This document shows, one piece after another, positions 35,559 through 44,183 of a DNA stretch of 64,000 bases. The notes beneath the pieces were generated by a model, which had not been told where the DNA came from, ran no database searches, and saw nothing but the letters and a program-made list of their open reading frames with translations. Numbering within the stretch: position 1 is the first letter of the stretch; the number at the start of each line of letters is the position of its first letter. This stretch comes from Akkermansia muciniphila (GTDB taxonomy: Bacteria > Verrucomicrobiota > Verrucomicrobiia > Verrucomicrobiales > Akkermansiaceae). The stretch lies in contig SFDX01000004.1 in NCBI GenBank assembly GCA_004557455.1, positions 19,723 to 83,722 on the forward strand, read 5' to 3'. Both the position numbers and the translations under genes were made by a program.

Positions 35559-37184
35559 ATGAAAGACGACGGCAAAGTGACGCGCACAGCCCCCGGTGTA
35601 TTCGGGTGGCGCCTTCTGAGGAAAGCTCTGAAGGCGGCGGAAGAGGGTGTCTATTGCTGGAACCTGACGAACAACCAAATTTACTATACGGAGCAGTGCA
35701 TGCACATGCTGGGCATGCCCATCCACGACATTGCGCCCAACATCTTCACAGAGGCCGACATCTGCATCCACGAAGAGGACCGCAAGTTCTTCCTCTCCAC
35801 CGTGCAGCACTACATCGACCGCCCCACAATGAACCCGCTGCGTGTGGAGGTGCGCCTGCTCAACCAAAACTCCCGCGGCTGGCGCTGGGTGCGCGTCAAC
35901 GGCCTGCTGGAGAAAAACGCCGAGGACGGCAGCGACTGCTTGGTAGGCGTGTGGGTCGACATCACGCGCCGCAAAATGGCGGACTGGCACGCCATGGAGG
36001 AGCGGGACCTCTTCCGCACCCTCATCAACCACCTGCCGGACAATATCTACTTCAAGAGCCGAGAATCCCGATTCGTCATCGCCAACGAAGCCACGGCCCG
36101 CAAGATGGGCGTCCCCACCCCCTCCGACCTCATCGGCTGCCGGGACGACAACTTCTTCTCCGGCGAGATGAGCGACATAGCCCGCCGGGAGGAGCTACAG
36201 ATCATGCAGACCGGCAAACCCATCACCAACCGCATCCACCACGAGACCTGGAAAGGCGGGGCGGACTCGTGGAGCCGCGTCTCTAAATTCCCGTGGTACG
36301 ACACCGCCGGCCGCATCAAAGGCATCGTCGGCATCTCCTCGGACGTCACGGAGCTCATCGAATCCCGCCACCGCTACCAGCGCGCGGCCGAAGAACTGCG
36401 CGAGCGAACGGACGCCCTCGAAAACGAAATCAGTCTCGCGCGCGAAATCCAGCTGGCCCTGCAGCCCCGCAGCATTCCGGACCGCATCTGTGTGCGCAAG
36501 GACGGCAAGACCAGCCGCGCGCACTTTCACCACGTCTACATGCCCTGCGACGGCGTGGCGGGGGATTGCTACGCCGTCTTCCCCGTGGGGGACAGCGGGC
36601 TGGGCATGCTCATCTGCGATGTCATGGGGCACGGGGTTCACGCCGCCCTCATCGTCTCCATGCTGCGGGGGCTCACAGAACAGGTAGCCAACTTGGCAGA
36701 CACCCCCGGCCTGCTGCTCAACTCCCTCAACTACCAGCTCAACCGCATCTTCACCCAAGCCAATATCTCCATGTTTGCCTCCGCTTTCTACGTCTACCTG
36801 GACTTGGAGCGCAAACGCCTCACCCTTTCCGGAGCCGGCCACCCTGCCCCCATCATCATCACCGCAGACGGCAAGGCCCTTCAACCCGTCATTCCCCGCT
36901 CCCCGGCACTGGGCCTGCTGCCCCACACCAACTTCCGAGAGAGTGAGCAGAAACTCGAGCCGGGCATGAAACTCATGCTCTTCACAGACGGCCTGACCGA
37001 GGCACGCGATACCAACGGCGATGAGCTGGGGGTCGACCGCCTCCTCCGCATCTTGCAGGACAACCCGCCCACCGGCATCAAGCAAGTCATCGAGACCTCT
37101 CTGCACGCCATGCACTCCTACGCCGGCAAGACCGGGCAGGATGATGACATCTGCCTGCTGGGCGTGGAATTCACCGAGGAATAG
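35559..37184 (+). CDS. PAS-PAS-PP2C (SpoIIE/RsbU-type) serine phosphatase
   Basis: 541 residues, no membrane segment. First PAS/PAC about 25-145 (RGWRWVRVNGLLEKNA, then VGVWVDITRRK); second PAS about 155-275 (LFRTLINHLPDNIYFKSR, then GIVGISSDVTELI); coiled-coil linker; PP2C/SpoIIE domain about 300-541 with intact acidic motifs (CDGVAGDCYAVF, MLICDVMGHGVHAAL, SGAGHPAPI, LMLFTDGLTEA, DDDICLLGVEF). Such proteins usually dephosphorylate anti-sigma-antagonists in partner-switching stress pathways. No anti-sigma or antagonist gene adjoins, so the target is unknown. Confidence 0.92.
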   Translation: MKDDGKVTRTAPGVFGWRLLRKALKAAEEGVYCWNLTNNQIYYTEQCMHMLGMPIHDIAPNIFTEADICIHEEDRKFFLSTVQHYIDRPTMNPLRVEVRLLNQNSRGWRWVRVNGLLEKNAEDGSDCLVGVWVDITRRKMADWHAMEERDLFRTLINHLPDNIYFKSRESRFVIANEATARKMGVPTPSDLIGCRDDNFFSGEMSDIARREELQIMQTGKPITNRIHHETWKGGADSWSRVSKFPWYDTAGRIKGIVGISSDVTELIESRHRYQRAAEELRERTDALENEISLAREIQLALQPRSIPDRICVRKDGKTSRAHFHHVYMPCDGVAGDCYAVFPVGDSGLGMLICDVMGHGVHAALIVSMLRGLTEQVANLADTPGLLLNSLNYQLNRIFTQANISMFASAFYVYLDLERKRLTLSGAGHPAPIIITADGKALQPVIPRSPALGLLPHTNFRESEQKLEPGMKLMLFTDGLTEARDTNGDELGVDRLLRILQDNPPTGIKQVIETSLHAMHSYAGKTGQDDDICLLGVEFTEE

Positions 37185-37247
37185 CCCCGCATCCCCGCGG
37201 AATTGCCCGAAAAACCGCTTTTTTTGTGTCCGGGCCGCAAAATAGTA

Positions 37248-37276
37248 TTGCCAAACCGACTTTTTCGGGGTAGGCT
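37248..37276 (+). promoter_or_regulatory. Promoter of the gene at 37290
   Basis: -35 TTGCCA (37248-37253), 17-bp spacer, -10 TAGGCT (37271-37276), 13 nt before the ATG. Confidence 0.55.
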
Positions 37277-37289
37277 ATAGGCGAGCTTA

Positions 37290-38768
37290 ATGAGATTCAA
37301 CATGGGTGAAAAACCGCAATTTGACCTTTCAGAATTGACAGATTTCCGCTTTGCGCCGGACTGGGCCAAGGAGGGAGCACCGACCACACCGATAACATAC
37401 CGCGAGCCCCGAGAGCCCCGCAAGGTCGGAGAGCGCAGGGGTAACCGCCTCGGCGGCCCCGGTCGTCGCCCCGGACGCGACGGCGCGGCTCCGGCCGGTG
37501 AACGGCGCGACGGTACGAACCGCGGCGAGCGTCGCCCCCGGAGGGAAGACAGGCGCCCGGCGCGCCGCACGGTCAAGCCGGCGGAGGGCTTCCGGGTGGA
37601 ACTTCGCCCCACCAACAGCAGTCTCGAGGTCTTTGCCAAAGAGGTGCAGGAGCACAAGCGCGCCTTCCCGCTCCTCAGTGTTGCGAGCTTCATCATGTCC
37701 GGCAAGGACCGCTATGACCTCGTCTTCATGCGGCTGGAGAACGGCCCCATGCTCATCCACTCCAAGAAAGGCGACGGCGCCTGCTGGCTGACACAGGAGG
37801 AAGCTCTTGCCTACCTGCCGAAAGCCCCTTGGTTCTCCGAATTTTACACCACGGAGCAGCTGCAGACGGATCCCCCCAAGGGGGCCTTCTCCGCCATTGC
37901 CAAATGCAGCTTGGGCGGTGAACTCATCGGCCCGAACAATTGGCATGGCTACCAGGCAGCCCTCATGCAGCTCTACCGTACCAAGTACTCCCGCATGCCG
38001 CTGGATGACTTTAAGAACAGCATCGTCACCGAGAAGGGCGAGGAGACCGTCGCACAGTGGCAGCAGCAGGTCAGCACCAAGCCCGTCTGGCGTCCCACCC
38101 GAGAGGGGGCTGCCGAGGCGCCCTTGGAGAGCCTCAAGGACGTACAGGCCGACTTCTTGGCCAATCACTACGCGGATGTCTACGAGGTCGTGGACAAGGT
38201 CTTCGTGAACGGTGCCACCCCCGCAGCGGTTCTCTCCCCGGGGCTGGAGGCGCACCTCTACACCCAAGCCTCTCGCACCCGCGAGCACCCGCAGATTCTC
38301 ATCCCCAACCTCTGCCACGGCATGGCCCGTACGCACATGCCCATCTTCAAGTGGCAGGGCAACCACTACACCGGCCCCAGCCGAGTGCGTGCCATCCCGG
38401 CGGATACCACCCTCGCGGACCGCATGTCGGCCATTGTAGCTTGGGCCAAGGAACACTCCGGTGAGCGAGTGGACGCCATGTTTGCGGCCCTCTCCGGCAC
38501 CGCTGCAGGCACGGAGGAATCCACACAGGCCTTCGCCCCCTACGCTGCGGACCTCATCTGGCTGCTCGAGCAGGGCTTCCTGGTGGTGATGAACGACAAC
38601 ACCCTCTGGTTCCCCAAGGGCGAAGTCGCGCCGCCTGCCCCCACCCGTGAGCAGCCCCACCGCAAACACGCCGGGAAGAGCCGTTCCAAGGCCAAGAAGG
38701 CGGCTCCTCCCGCAGACACCCCTTCCGCTAACCCGGAACCGCAATCTCCGGTAGAAGAGAGCAAGTAA
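37290..38768 (+). CDS. Conserved protein of unknown function with Arg/Gly-rich and Lys-rich tails
   Basis: 492 residues. Residues about 40-95 are Arg/Gly/Pro-rich (RPGRDGAAPAGERRDG) like RGG-type RNA-binding tails; about 100-440 is a globular region with no motif I recognise (RYDLVFMRLENGPMLIHSKK, NWHGYQAALMQLYRTKYSRM); the C-terminus is Lys/Pro/Ala-rich. Cytosolic by the absence of signal or membrane segments. A nucleic-acid-binding role is suggested only by the charged low-complexity ends. Single-gene unit with its own promoter and terminator. Confidence 0.8.
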   Translation: MRFNMGEKPQFDLSELTDFRFAPDWAKEGAPTTPITYREPREPRKVGERRGNRLGGPGRRPGRDGAAPAGERRDGTNRGERRPRREDRRPARRTVKPAEGFRVELRPTNSSLEVFAKEVQEHKRAFPLLSVASFIMSGKDRYDLVFMRLENGPMLIHSKKGDGACWLTQEEALAYLPKAPWFSEFYTTEQLQTDPPKGAFSAIAKCSLGGELIGPNNWHGYQAALMQLYRTKYSRMPLDDFKNSIVTEKGEETVAQWQQQVSTKPVWRPTREGAAEAPLESLKDVQADFLANHYADVYEVVDKVFVNGATPAAVLSPGLEAHLYTQASRTREHPQILIPNLCHGMARTHMPIFKWQGNHYTGPSRVRAIPADTTLADRMSAIVAWAKEHSGERVDAMFAALSGTAAGTEESTQAFAPYAADLIWLLEQGFLVVMNDNTLWFPKGEVAPPAPTREQPHRKHAGKSRSKAKKAAPPADTPSANPEPQSPVEESK

Positions 38769-38794
38769 AAGAGACATAACGTGCTCTGTTTCGA

Positions 38795-38856
38795 GCCGTT
38801 TTGGATGTCAAGCAGCGGGTGATTCCGCGCTTTTCACCCAAAACGGCCTTTTTTTT
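38795..38856 (+). terminator. Terminator after the gene at 37290
   Basis: 10-bp stem GCCGTTTTGG / CCAAAACGGC enclosing a further GCGG/CCGC hairpin, followed by eight T. Confidence 0.85.
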
Positions 38857-38952
38857 CGGTCAAACCGGGCCTTATTTCGCCAAGGGTACATAATAATAAC
38901 GGCTCTGACGAGAAAAAAACGAAAAAATTTGCGACATCGCGCATTTTCTTCG

Positions 38953-38980
38953 TTGACATTCAAAATTTTATCGTTATTAT
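38953..38980 (+). promoter_or_regulatory. Promoter of the AP2-like gene with long leader
   Basis: Perfect -35 TTGACA (38953-38958), 16-bp spacer, -10 TATTAT (38975-38980). The start codon is at 39082, so the leader is about 95 nt. ATAATAACG about 75 bp upstream and CGTTATTAT over the -10 are inverted copies and could bind a regulator. No other feature is seen in the 226-bp gap between the preceding terminator and the ATG. Confidence 0.6.
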
Positions 38981-39081
38981 AAGTGTATGCTTTTGCACGA
39001 AGTAGAACGGCTTTCTCCTTGGGTCAACAATGCACGTTGATCTGTGCAAATCATGTTTCTTCCACACAACAAACATACATC

Positions 39082-39483
39082 ATGAACGAACAATACCTGA
39101 CAAGCCTGCCCCCCGGAACCACGCTTCGTAACCTGACTCGGTACGAGACGGAGGGCAAGTACTTCCACGGCTGGCGCGTTTGTATCTCCCGCCGGGGATA
39201 CCAGTTCATCCGTTACGTGGCTGACAGCATGCACGACAACTCCCCCGTGGAGAGCCTTCGCGCTGCCGTTGCCATGCGCGACGCCATCTTGGCTGACTTG
39301 GCTAACACGGACAACGTCGGCCGTTGCCTTCGCAAATGGCAGCGTGAGACCAAGGTCAAGCGCCCCGTCAAGAACCCCAAGCGCGCCGCTTACATGCGCA
39401 AGCGCCGCAAGCTCCTCAAGCAGGAGGAGGCCGTTAAGGCCGCAGAAGCATCTGCCGCTCCCGCCGAGGAGCCCCAGGCTTAA
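39082..39483 (+). CDS. Small basic protein with AP2-like DNA-binding domain
   Basis: 133 residues. Residues about 28-75 (HGWRVCISRRGYQFIRYVAD, then ESLRAAVAMRDAILADL) fit the bacterial AP2-like fold: three short strands with Trp, Arg and an RRG turn, then an amphipathic helix with RD. This is followed by a very Lys/Arg-rich segment (VKRPVKNPKRAAYMRKRRK) and an Ala/Glu-rich tail. Together these suggest an abundant DNA- or RNA-binding protein. The AP2 assignment is by eye. It has a strong promoter, a 95-nt leader and a strong terminator. Confidence 0.7.
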   Translation: MNEQYLTSLPPGTTLRNLTRYETEGKYFHGWRVCISRRGYQFIRYVADSMHDNSPVESLRAAVAMRDAILADLANTDNVGRCLRKWQRETKVKRPVKNPKRAAYMRKRRKLLKQEEAVKAAEASAAPAEEPQA

Positions 39484-39507
39484 TCGTTTTTGACGCTTCT
39501 CACCGTT

Positions 39508-40227
39508 TTAAGACCGTCCTTCCCCACCGGAAGGGCGGTCTTTATTGGCTCCCATCAGCAGGGGACAACAAAGCCGGATCGGACTCTCTGCGGGGATTTT
39601 CCCCACTAAAGGCAGACCGAAAACCGCGCGGAGGGCGGTGGGGTCCTTGCGACCGGGGGAGAGCTCCACGCCGCTGTTGAGGTCGATGCCGTTCGGGTGG
39701 CAGAGAGAGAGGAGTTGGGGGAGATTGGAGGGAGAGAGGCCGCCGGCGAGAAACCAGGGGTGGGGGAAGCGGAGGCGGTCGAGGGAGGCGACGTCAAGGC
39801 AGCGGCCGAGGCCGCCGGAGGCTGCGGCACTGCCGGCATCCAACAGGTAGTAGGCGCAAAACGGAGCCCATGCGTCAATTTGCGCTTGCAGGGACTCGAT
39901 GGGGGTCTTCTCCGGCCAGAGGACGCGGATGATACGCTCCGGGCCCAGGAAGGCGGCGTCCTGCGCGCTGTAGGGGCCGTGCAGCTGCAACAGGTCTAGG
40001 CGAGCCGTGCGGGCTATCTCCGCTATCTCCCGCACCTCGGTGCGCACGAAAACGCCCACGCGACGGCAGAGGCCGGTGGGGATGGCGGCCGCCTGCTGCG
40101 GCGTCACGCAGCGAGGGCTGGATGGGTGGAAGATGAAGCCCAGGAAATCCGCCCCGCAGGACACTGCCACAGCGGCGTCCTCGGCGTTGGTCTGGCCGCA
40201 GACCTTCACAAGGAAACGTCGGCTCAT
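39508..40227 (-). CDS. trpF: Phosphoribosylanthranilate isomerase
   Basis: 239 residues; isomerises PRA to CdRP in tryptophan synthesis. TIM-barrel motifs: VKVCGQTNAEDA (catalytic Cys at about 10), GADFLGFIFHPSSPR, GVFVRTEVREIAEIA, LLQLHG, and the phosphate site FLAGGLSPSNL with DLNSGVELSPGRKD (catalytic Asp). The natural end is near VFGLPLVG; about 30 further residues extend into and through the neighbour's terminator hairpin, suggesting read-through extension. Overlaps trpC by 4 nt. Last gene of trpEGDCF. Confidence 0.95.
   Translation of the reverse strand: MSRRFLVKVCGQTNAEDAAVAVSCGADFLGFIFHPSSPRCVTPQQAAAIPTGLCRRVGVFVRTEVREIAEIARTARLDLLQLHGPYSAQDAAFLGPERIIRVLWPEKTPIESLQAQIDAWAPFCAYYLLDAGSAAASGGLGRCLDVASLDRLRFPHPWFLAGGLSPSNLPQLLSLCHPNGIDLNSGVELSPGRKDPTALRAVFGLPLVGKIPAESPIRLCCPLLMGANKDRPSGGEGRS
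39510..39545 (+). terminator. Terminator of the AP2-like gene, inside the trpF 3' end
   Basis: 14-bp stem (AAGACCGTCCTTCC with GGAAGGGCGGTCTT, one G-U) and a 5-nt loop, followed by TATT. On the other strand the same bases encode the last residues of trpF. Confidence 0.88.
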
Positions 40228-40991
40228 GGCAACAAGAGGTGCTGTAACATCTCATCCGGCGCAGGACTGCGCATGAGGGCCGTGCCGATCAACGCCGTCC
40301 TGAAGCCGGCCGCCCCCGCCTGCTGCAAATGCTCGCGAGTGCTCATGGCACTGGCAGCAATGCAGCACTCACCGGGCAGGCAGTGCGCCGCCATCCGCAG
40401 ACAGGCCTCGCGGTCGGTGCGGAAGGTCTCGAGGTTGCGGGCGTTGATTTGCAGGATACGCGCCCCCGAGTCCCGAGCGATGTCCAGCTCCGCTTCGCTA
40501 AACACCTCCACCACCGCATGGATACCCTGCGACTCCGCCAGCAAACGCAGGTCCCGCAACTGCGCGGCATCCGGGGTGAGGGCCGCGATAAGCAGCAGGG
40601 CCGAGGCGGGCGTGGCAAAGGTCTCGCGTACCTGCAACTCGTGGAAAATGAAGTCCTTGCGCAGCAGCGGCAGCCCCGCCCCCGCCGCAGCGGCCAAGTC
40701 CGCAGTGCTGCCGCAGAAGTAGCGCTGCTCGGTCAGCACGCTCATGCAGGTGGCCCCACCGGCGGCGTACAAACGGGCGGCATCCTGCGGGGTGCGCGTG
40801 TTGTTAATCACACCCTCGGAAGGTGAACTGCGCTTAAACTCCGCGATGACATGCAGCGGAGCCCCGACGCGGGGAGCGGCTCGCAGTGCGGCCTCGAAAT
40901 CAGGGCGCGGGACCGCCAACGGAGCCGGCATGGCGCGGCGCAGAGCCGCCAGCTCCTCCTGCTTGGCGTCAATGAAGCGTTGCAGGTTCAT
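40224..40991 (-). CDS. trpC: Indole-3-glycerol phosphate synthase
   Basis: 255 residues; converts CdRP to indole-3-glycerol phosphate. Motifs: VIAEFKRSSPSEG (catalytic Lys about 53), MSVLTEQRYFCG, LPLLRKDFIF (Lys about 112), INARNLETF, and SAMSTREHLQQAGAAGF with LIGTALM. Not fused to trpF, unlike E. coli. 4-nt overlaps with trpD upstream and trpF downstream indicate translational coupling. Confidence 0.96.
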   Translation of the reverse strand: MNLQRFIDAKQEELAALRRAMPAPLAVPRPDFEAALRAAPRVGAPLHVIAEFKRSSPSEGVINNTRTPQDAARLYAAGGATCMSVLTEQRYFCGSTADLAAAAGAGLPLLRKDFIFHELQVRETFATPASALLLIAALTPDAAQLRDLRLLAESQGIHAVVEVFSEAELDIARDSGARILQINARNLETFRTDREACLRMAAHCLPGECCIAASAMSTREHLQQAGAAGFRTALIGTALMRSPAPDEMLQHLLLP

Positions 40992-42001
40992 AACTCCGCG
41001 AAGTGTTGCAGCACAGGCAGAGCCACGGCATCCGTTACAGCGCGTCGAGCCCTGTCAGTGCAGTCCTTGAGGGACTCATCGGGCTCCAGCAAATGCAGCG
41101 CAGCCGCCACATTCAATGCCACCATATCCCGCATGGCCGGCGACCCCTGACCATGCAGCAGGTCGCGCACCGCAGCGCGTGCTTCCTCGGTAGTCGACAC
41201 AGTCAGGGCAGCCTCTCCCCCGGCGGGCGGTGTAAAACCCAACTCGGCGGGGTCGAAGTCCGCTTTTCGCACCTCCCCGTTCTCCACCAGCCGCGCCTGC
41301 ACAGGCCCGAAAGTCGTGGCCTCGTCATAGCCCCCTGCTCCGTGCAGCACCAAAGCGCGGCGGTAGCCGCAACGCGCCAGCACCGCCGCAATGCTGTCCA
41401 GCATGGCAGGCTTGGCCACACCCATCATCAGGAAATCCGGACGAGCAGGGTTGATCATGGGCCCCAGTACATTGAAGAGGGTCCGAACCCCGAGCTGCTT
41501 GCGAATCGGCACAATGGCACGGAAACCGGGGTGAAAGTTCGGGGCCAGACAAAACGCGAATCCGGTCTTCTCCATGCTGCGCCGCACGCCCTCGGCATCC
41601 AGCCCCAGGGGGTAGCCCACGGACTCCAGCGCATCCGCCGCGCCCGAGGTAGACGAAACGGCGCGGTTGCCGTGCTTGCAGACCTTGTAACCCAGCCCCG
41701 CTACAATGAGCGCGCTCACCGTGGAGCAGTTGAAGCTGTTCTTGCCGTCGCCGCCCGTACCGACGATGTCGATGCAGCCCTCGGGCAGCCCCTTTACCGG
41801 CACCGCGCGGCTCAGGCAGCTCTGAACGGCAGCGGTCAATTCGGTAGGCGTCTCGCCCTTCACTCGCAGCAGGAGCAGAAAAGCCCCCGCCACCGCCGGC
41901 GGCAGTTTGCCATCCATCAGCTCCGCCATGCCGTAGGATGCTTCCTCAGCCGTCAGGTCAATGCCCTCGGCCAGTTTGTCGATAATTGCAGTGATGTTCA
42001 T
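40988..42001 (-). CDS. trpD: Anthranilate phosphoribosyltransferase
   Basis: 337 residues; transfers phosphoribose from PRPP to anthranilate. PRPP-binding glycine motif DIVGTGGDGKNSFNCST (about 78-94), KHGNRAVSSTSGAAD (about 108-122), FAFCLAPNFHPGFRAIVPIR and LFNVLGPMINPARP. Separate from trpG. It begins 3 nt after trpG and overlaps trpC by 4 nt. Confidence 0.97.
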   Translation of the reverse strand: MNITAIIDKLAEGIDLTAEEASYGMAELMDGKLPPAVAGAFLLLLRVKGETPTELTAAVQSCLSRAVPVKGLPEGCIDIVGTGGDGKNSFNCSTVSALIVAGLGYKVCKHGNRAVSSTSGAADALESVGYPLGLDAEGVRRSMEKTGFAFCLAPNFHPGFRAIVPIRKQLGVRTLFNVLGPMINPARPDFLMMGVAKPAMLDSIAAVLARCGYRRALVLHGAGGYDEATTFGPVQARLVENGEVRKADFDPAELGFTPPAGGEAALTVSTTEEARAAVRDLLHGQGSPAMRDMVALNVAAALHLLEPDESLKDCTDRARRAVTDAVALPVLQHFAEL

Positions 42002-42004
42002 GTC

Positions 42005-42577
42005 TCAGAGAATGTTGTTCGGAAAGTTAGCAATCAAATCCAGACCGTTCTCGGTCAGGATGGACTCCGGGTGATACTGCACGCCCACCCAGGGGCGGTC
42101 GCGGAAGCGCATGCTCATCACCTCCCCGTCCTCATCACGGGCGGTCACCTCCAGCAGCGGATGGTCGTCCGACACCTTCACCACGAGCGAATGATAACGC
42201 CCGATGGTCATCGGCGACGGAATACCCGCATACAGACCCGTCCCGGGGTGCTCGATGCGGCTGGTCTTACCGTGCATCACACGCGGCCCCCGCACCACGG
42301 GACAACCCGCAAAGGCGCCGAGGCACTGGTGCCCCAGGCAGACACCCAGCACGGGGATATGCTTCGGCAGGCGAGCCAGGAACTCAAGACAGCAACCGGC
42401 GTGCTCCGGGTTACTCGGCCCCGGGGAAAGCACCACGGCCTCCAGCTCCGGCGAGGTAGCCAGCCCCGGCACGCGCGGGTCATCATTGGTCATCACCGTA
42501 GGCTTACGCCCCGTGCGGATGAAGTATTGCACGATGTTATAGGAGAAAGAATCGTAATTGTCGATGAATAAAAACAT
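42005..42577 (-). CDS. trpG: Anthranilate synthase glutamine amidotransferase component
   Basis: 190 residues. Glutaminase of anthranilate synthase, supplying ammonia to TrpE. Class I amidotransferase triad: nucleophilic Cys in PVLGVCLGHQCLGA (about 79), His and Glu in VQYHPESILTENG near the C-terminus. Oxyanion segment VLSPGPSNPEHAG. It could also serve folate synthesis (PabA), but the operon position favours Trp. Confidence 0.96.
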   Translation of the reverse strand: MFLFIDNYDSFSYNIVQYFIRTGRKPTVMTNDDPRVPGLATSPELEAVVLSPGPSNPEHAGCCLEFLARLPKHIPVLGVCLGHQCLGAFAGCPVVRGPRVMHGKTSRIEHPGTGLYAGIPSPMTIGRYHSLVVKVSDDHPLLEVTARDEDGEVMSMRFRDRPWVGVQYHPESILTENGLDLIANFPNNIL

Positions 42578-42589
42578 GGCATGAAAAGG

Positions 42590-43981
42590 TTAGATATGAT
42601 CCTCGGCGAGAATGGCATCCACAATACGCCCCTTGTTGCGGCACTCGAGCCACTCCTGCTCCGGCACGGAGTCATAGACCAGCCCGGCTCCCGTCTGCCA
42701 GTAGAGGCGCTCCCCGCGCTTCCAGAGCGATCGGATGGTGATACCGGTATCCAGATGCACGGCATCCATATCCAGCCCGAACCAACCGATGCACCCGGCG
42801 TAGGGCCCGCGGGGCACCTCCTCGATCTCGTGGATAATCTGCATAGCCCGCACCTTGGGGGCACCGCTCACCGTACCGGCGGGGAAGGTCGCGGCCAGCA
42901 GGTCCCAGCCGTCACATTCGGGGGAGAGGTCGGCGGAGATGCGGCTGGTCATGTGCATCACATGCGAGAAGCGCTCCACGTCCATCAGCCGCTCCACCTT
43001 CACGCTGCCGCCCTGCGCCACGCGGCCCAGGTCGTTACGGCCCAGGTCCACCAGCATCACATGCTCGGCGCGCTCCTTGGGGCTGGCCGTCATCTCCGCC
43101 GCTAGGGCGCAGTCTTCCTCCTCGTCCCGCCCGCGGCGGCGGGTGCCGGCAATGGGCGAGAGCAGCAGGTGGTTCTCCGTGCAGCGCACCATCACCTCCG
43201 GCGAGGCCCCGAGCAGCTCCAGGTCATCGAAGGCCATGCAGAACATGTAGGGCGAGGGGTTCAGGCGGCGCAGGCGGCGGTAGAGGGTGAAGGCGTCGCC
43301 CGCAAACTCGGTGCTGCACTGCGACGCACCCACCACCTGAATGGCCTCGCCCTCGTGCAGCATGGTGCGCACCTTCTCCACGCAGCGGCAGTAGGCCTCG
43401 GCGGAGGGGCGGTAGCTCACCTCCCCCGTGCGGCAGGGCGTGGGATGCGTATCGCGCAGCGGCGGCAGGCAATCCAGACGTCGCGGGGTGCCGATGCTGA
43501 GGTGGTAAAGCCGGTTGTACAGGTGGTCGAAGAGGGCAATGGTAGCAGGCAGCACCAGGCGGCACTCTGCGGAGGCAGGGTCGATGGTCTCCGCCATTTT
43601 CGGCTGAAACACCGCCACCATCTCATAGCCCCAGTAACCGTACAGCGCGCGGGTGATGGGCGGCAGACCCGGTTTGTCCTGCACCAGGTTCAGCATCGCG
43701 GTGGCGGCGCGCATACCCGCGATGTAGGGCATGCCGTCGCAGGCCTTCAGCGGCTCCAGCTCCGGGCTGTGCGTATGCACCGCCAGATTCCCGCCGCGGC
43801 AGGAGAACTCGGCCAGAAAGTCCGTGGCAATCACGCTGTACCGTCCCCAGCGTCCATCCACCTCCGCGCTTTCCAGCAGCAGGGCGTTCGGATTCGCCTG
43901 CCGCAGTTGCATGAAGAGCCGGATCGGGGTCTGCGTGTCGCCGTCCGGTACGGTATCGCATTGCTGATGTAATTGAATCAT
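42590..43981 (-). CDS. trpE: Anthranilate synthase component I
   Basis: 463 residues; makes anthranilate from chorismate with TrpG. The feedback-inhibition motif LLLESAEVDGRWGRYS (about 30-45) marks a Trp-sensitive enzyme. Chorismate-binding motifs: LSPIAGTRRRGRDEEED, HVMLVDLGRNDLGRVA, FSHVMHMTSRISADL, FPAGTVSGAPKVRAM and YAGCIGWFG. I chose ATG 43981; the frame is open back to 44125, but that stretch is the attenuator and leader region. First structural gene of trpEGDCF; trpA and trpB are not nearby. Confidence 0.96.
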   Translation of the reverse strand: MIQLHQQCDTVPDGDTQTPIRLFMQLRQANPNALLLESAEVDGRWGRYSVIATDFLAEFSCRGGNLAVHTHSPELEPLKACDGMPYIAGMRAATAMLNLVQDKPGLPPITRALYGYWGYEMVAVFQPKMAETIDPASAECRLVLPATIALFDHLYNRLYHLSIGTPRRLDCLPPLRDTHPTPCRTGEVSYRPSAEAYCRCVEKVRTMLHEGEAIQVVGASQCSTEFAGDAFTLYRRLRRLNPSPYMFCMAFDDLELLGASPEVMVRCTENHLLLSPIAGTRRRGRDEEEDCALAAEMTASPKERAEHVMLVDLGRNDLGRVAQGGSVKVERLMDVERFSHVMHMTSRISADLSPECDGWDLLAATFPAGTVSGAPKVRAMQIIHEIEEVPRGPYAGCIGWFGLDMDAVHLDTGITIRSLWKRGERLYWQTGAGLVYDSVPEQEWLECRNKGRIVDAILAEDHI

Positions 43982-44015
43982 ATAGTTTGAATAGGAATTA
44001 GAAAAAGGGAGAAAT

Positions 44016-44050
44016 AAAAAAGCCTCGGCATCCGTTCGGGAAGCCAAGGC
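44016..44050 (-). terminator. trp attenuator terminator
   Basis: On the minus strand GCCTTGGC (44043-44050) pairs with GCCGAGGC (44022-44029; 8 bp, one G-U, extended by TCC/GGA inside the loop) and is followed by six T (44016-44021). It lies between the leader peptide and trpE. A candidate antiterminator is CGGGAAG (44091-44097), directly after the leader stop, complementary over 7 bp to CTTCCCG (44037-44043) in the terminator's 5' arm. A small ACAGC/GCTGT hairpin (44056-44070) lies between. Confidence 0.88.
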
Positions 44051-44097
44051 AACCGACAGCCGTTCGCTGTTCTTGTCACTCAGAAAAGAACTTCCCG

Positions 44098-44175
44098 TCA
44101 CCACCATGTGCTGCGCCAAAGCCAAGCTCCCATCTGCTCGGCCGCCTCATTACGCGTGTGGTTCAAGAAAGTCAT
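44098..44175 (-). CDS. trpL: trp operon leader peptide
   Basis: A 25-residue ORF, MTFLNHTRNEAAEQMGAWLW followed by RSTWW, with Trp at positions 18, 20, 24 and 25 (TGG codons), ending in TGA 48 nt before the attenuator stem. Four Trp codons in 25 is the hallmark of ribosome-stalling attenuation: low Trp-tRNA stalls the ribosome and frees the antiterminator. The promoter -10 ends 8 nt before its ATG, so translation should begin at the very 5' end. Confidence 0.88.
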   Translation of the reverse strand: MTFLNHTRNEAAEQMGAWLWRSTWW

Positions 44176-44183
44176 CGCCGTTT

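Noticed and set aside
43982..44125. 48-codon N-terminal extension of trpE
   Set aside because: It spans the attenuator hairpin and part of the leader peptide in another frame; TrpE's conserved N-terminus starts at 43981.
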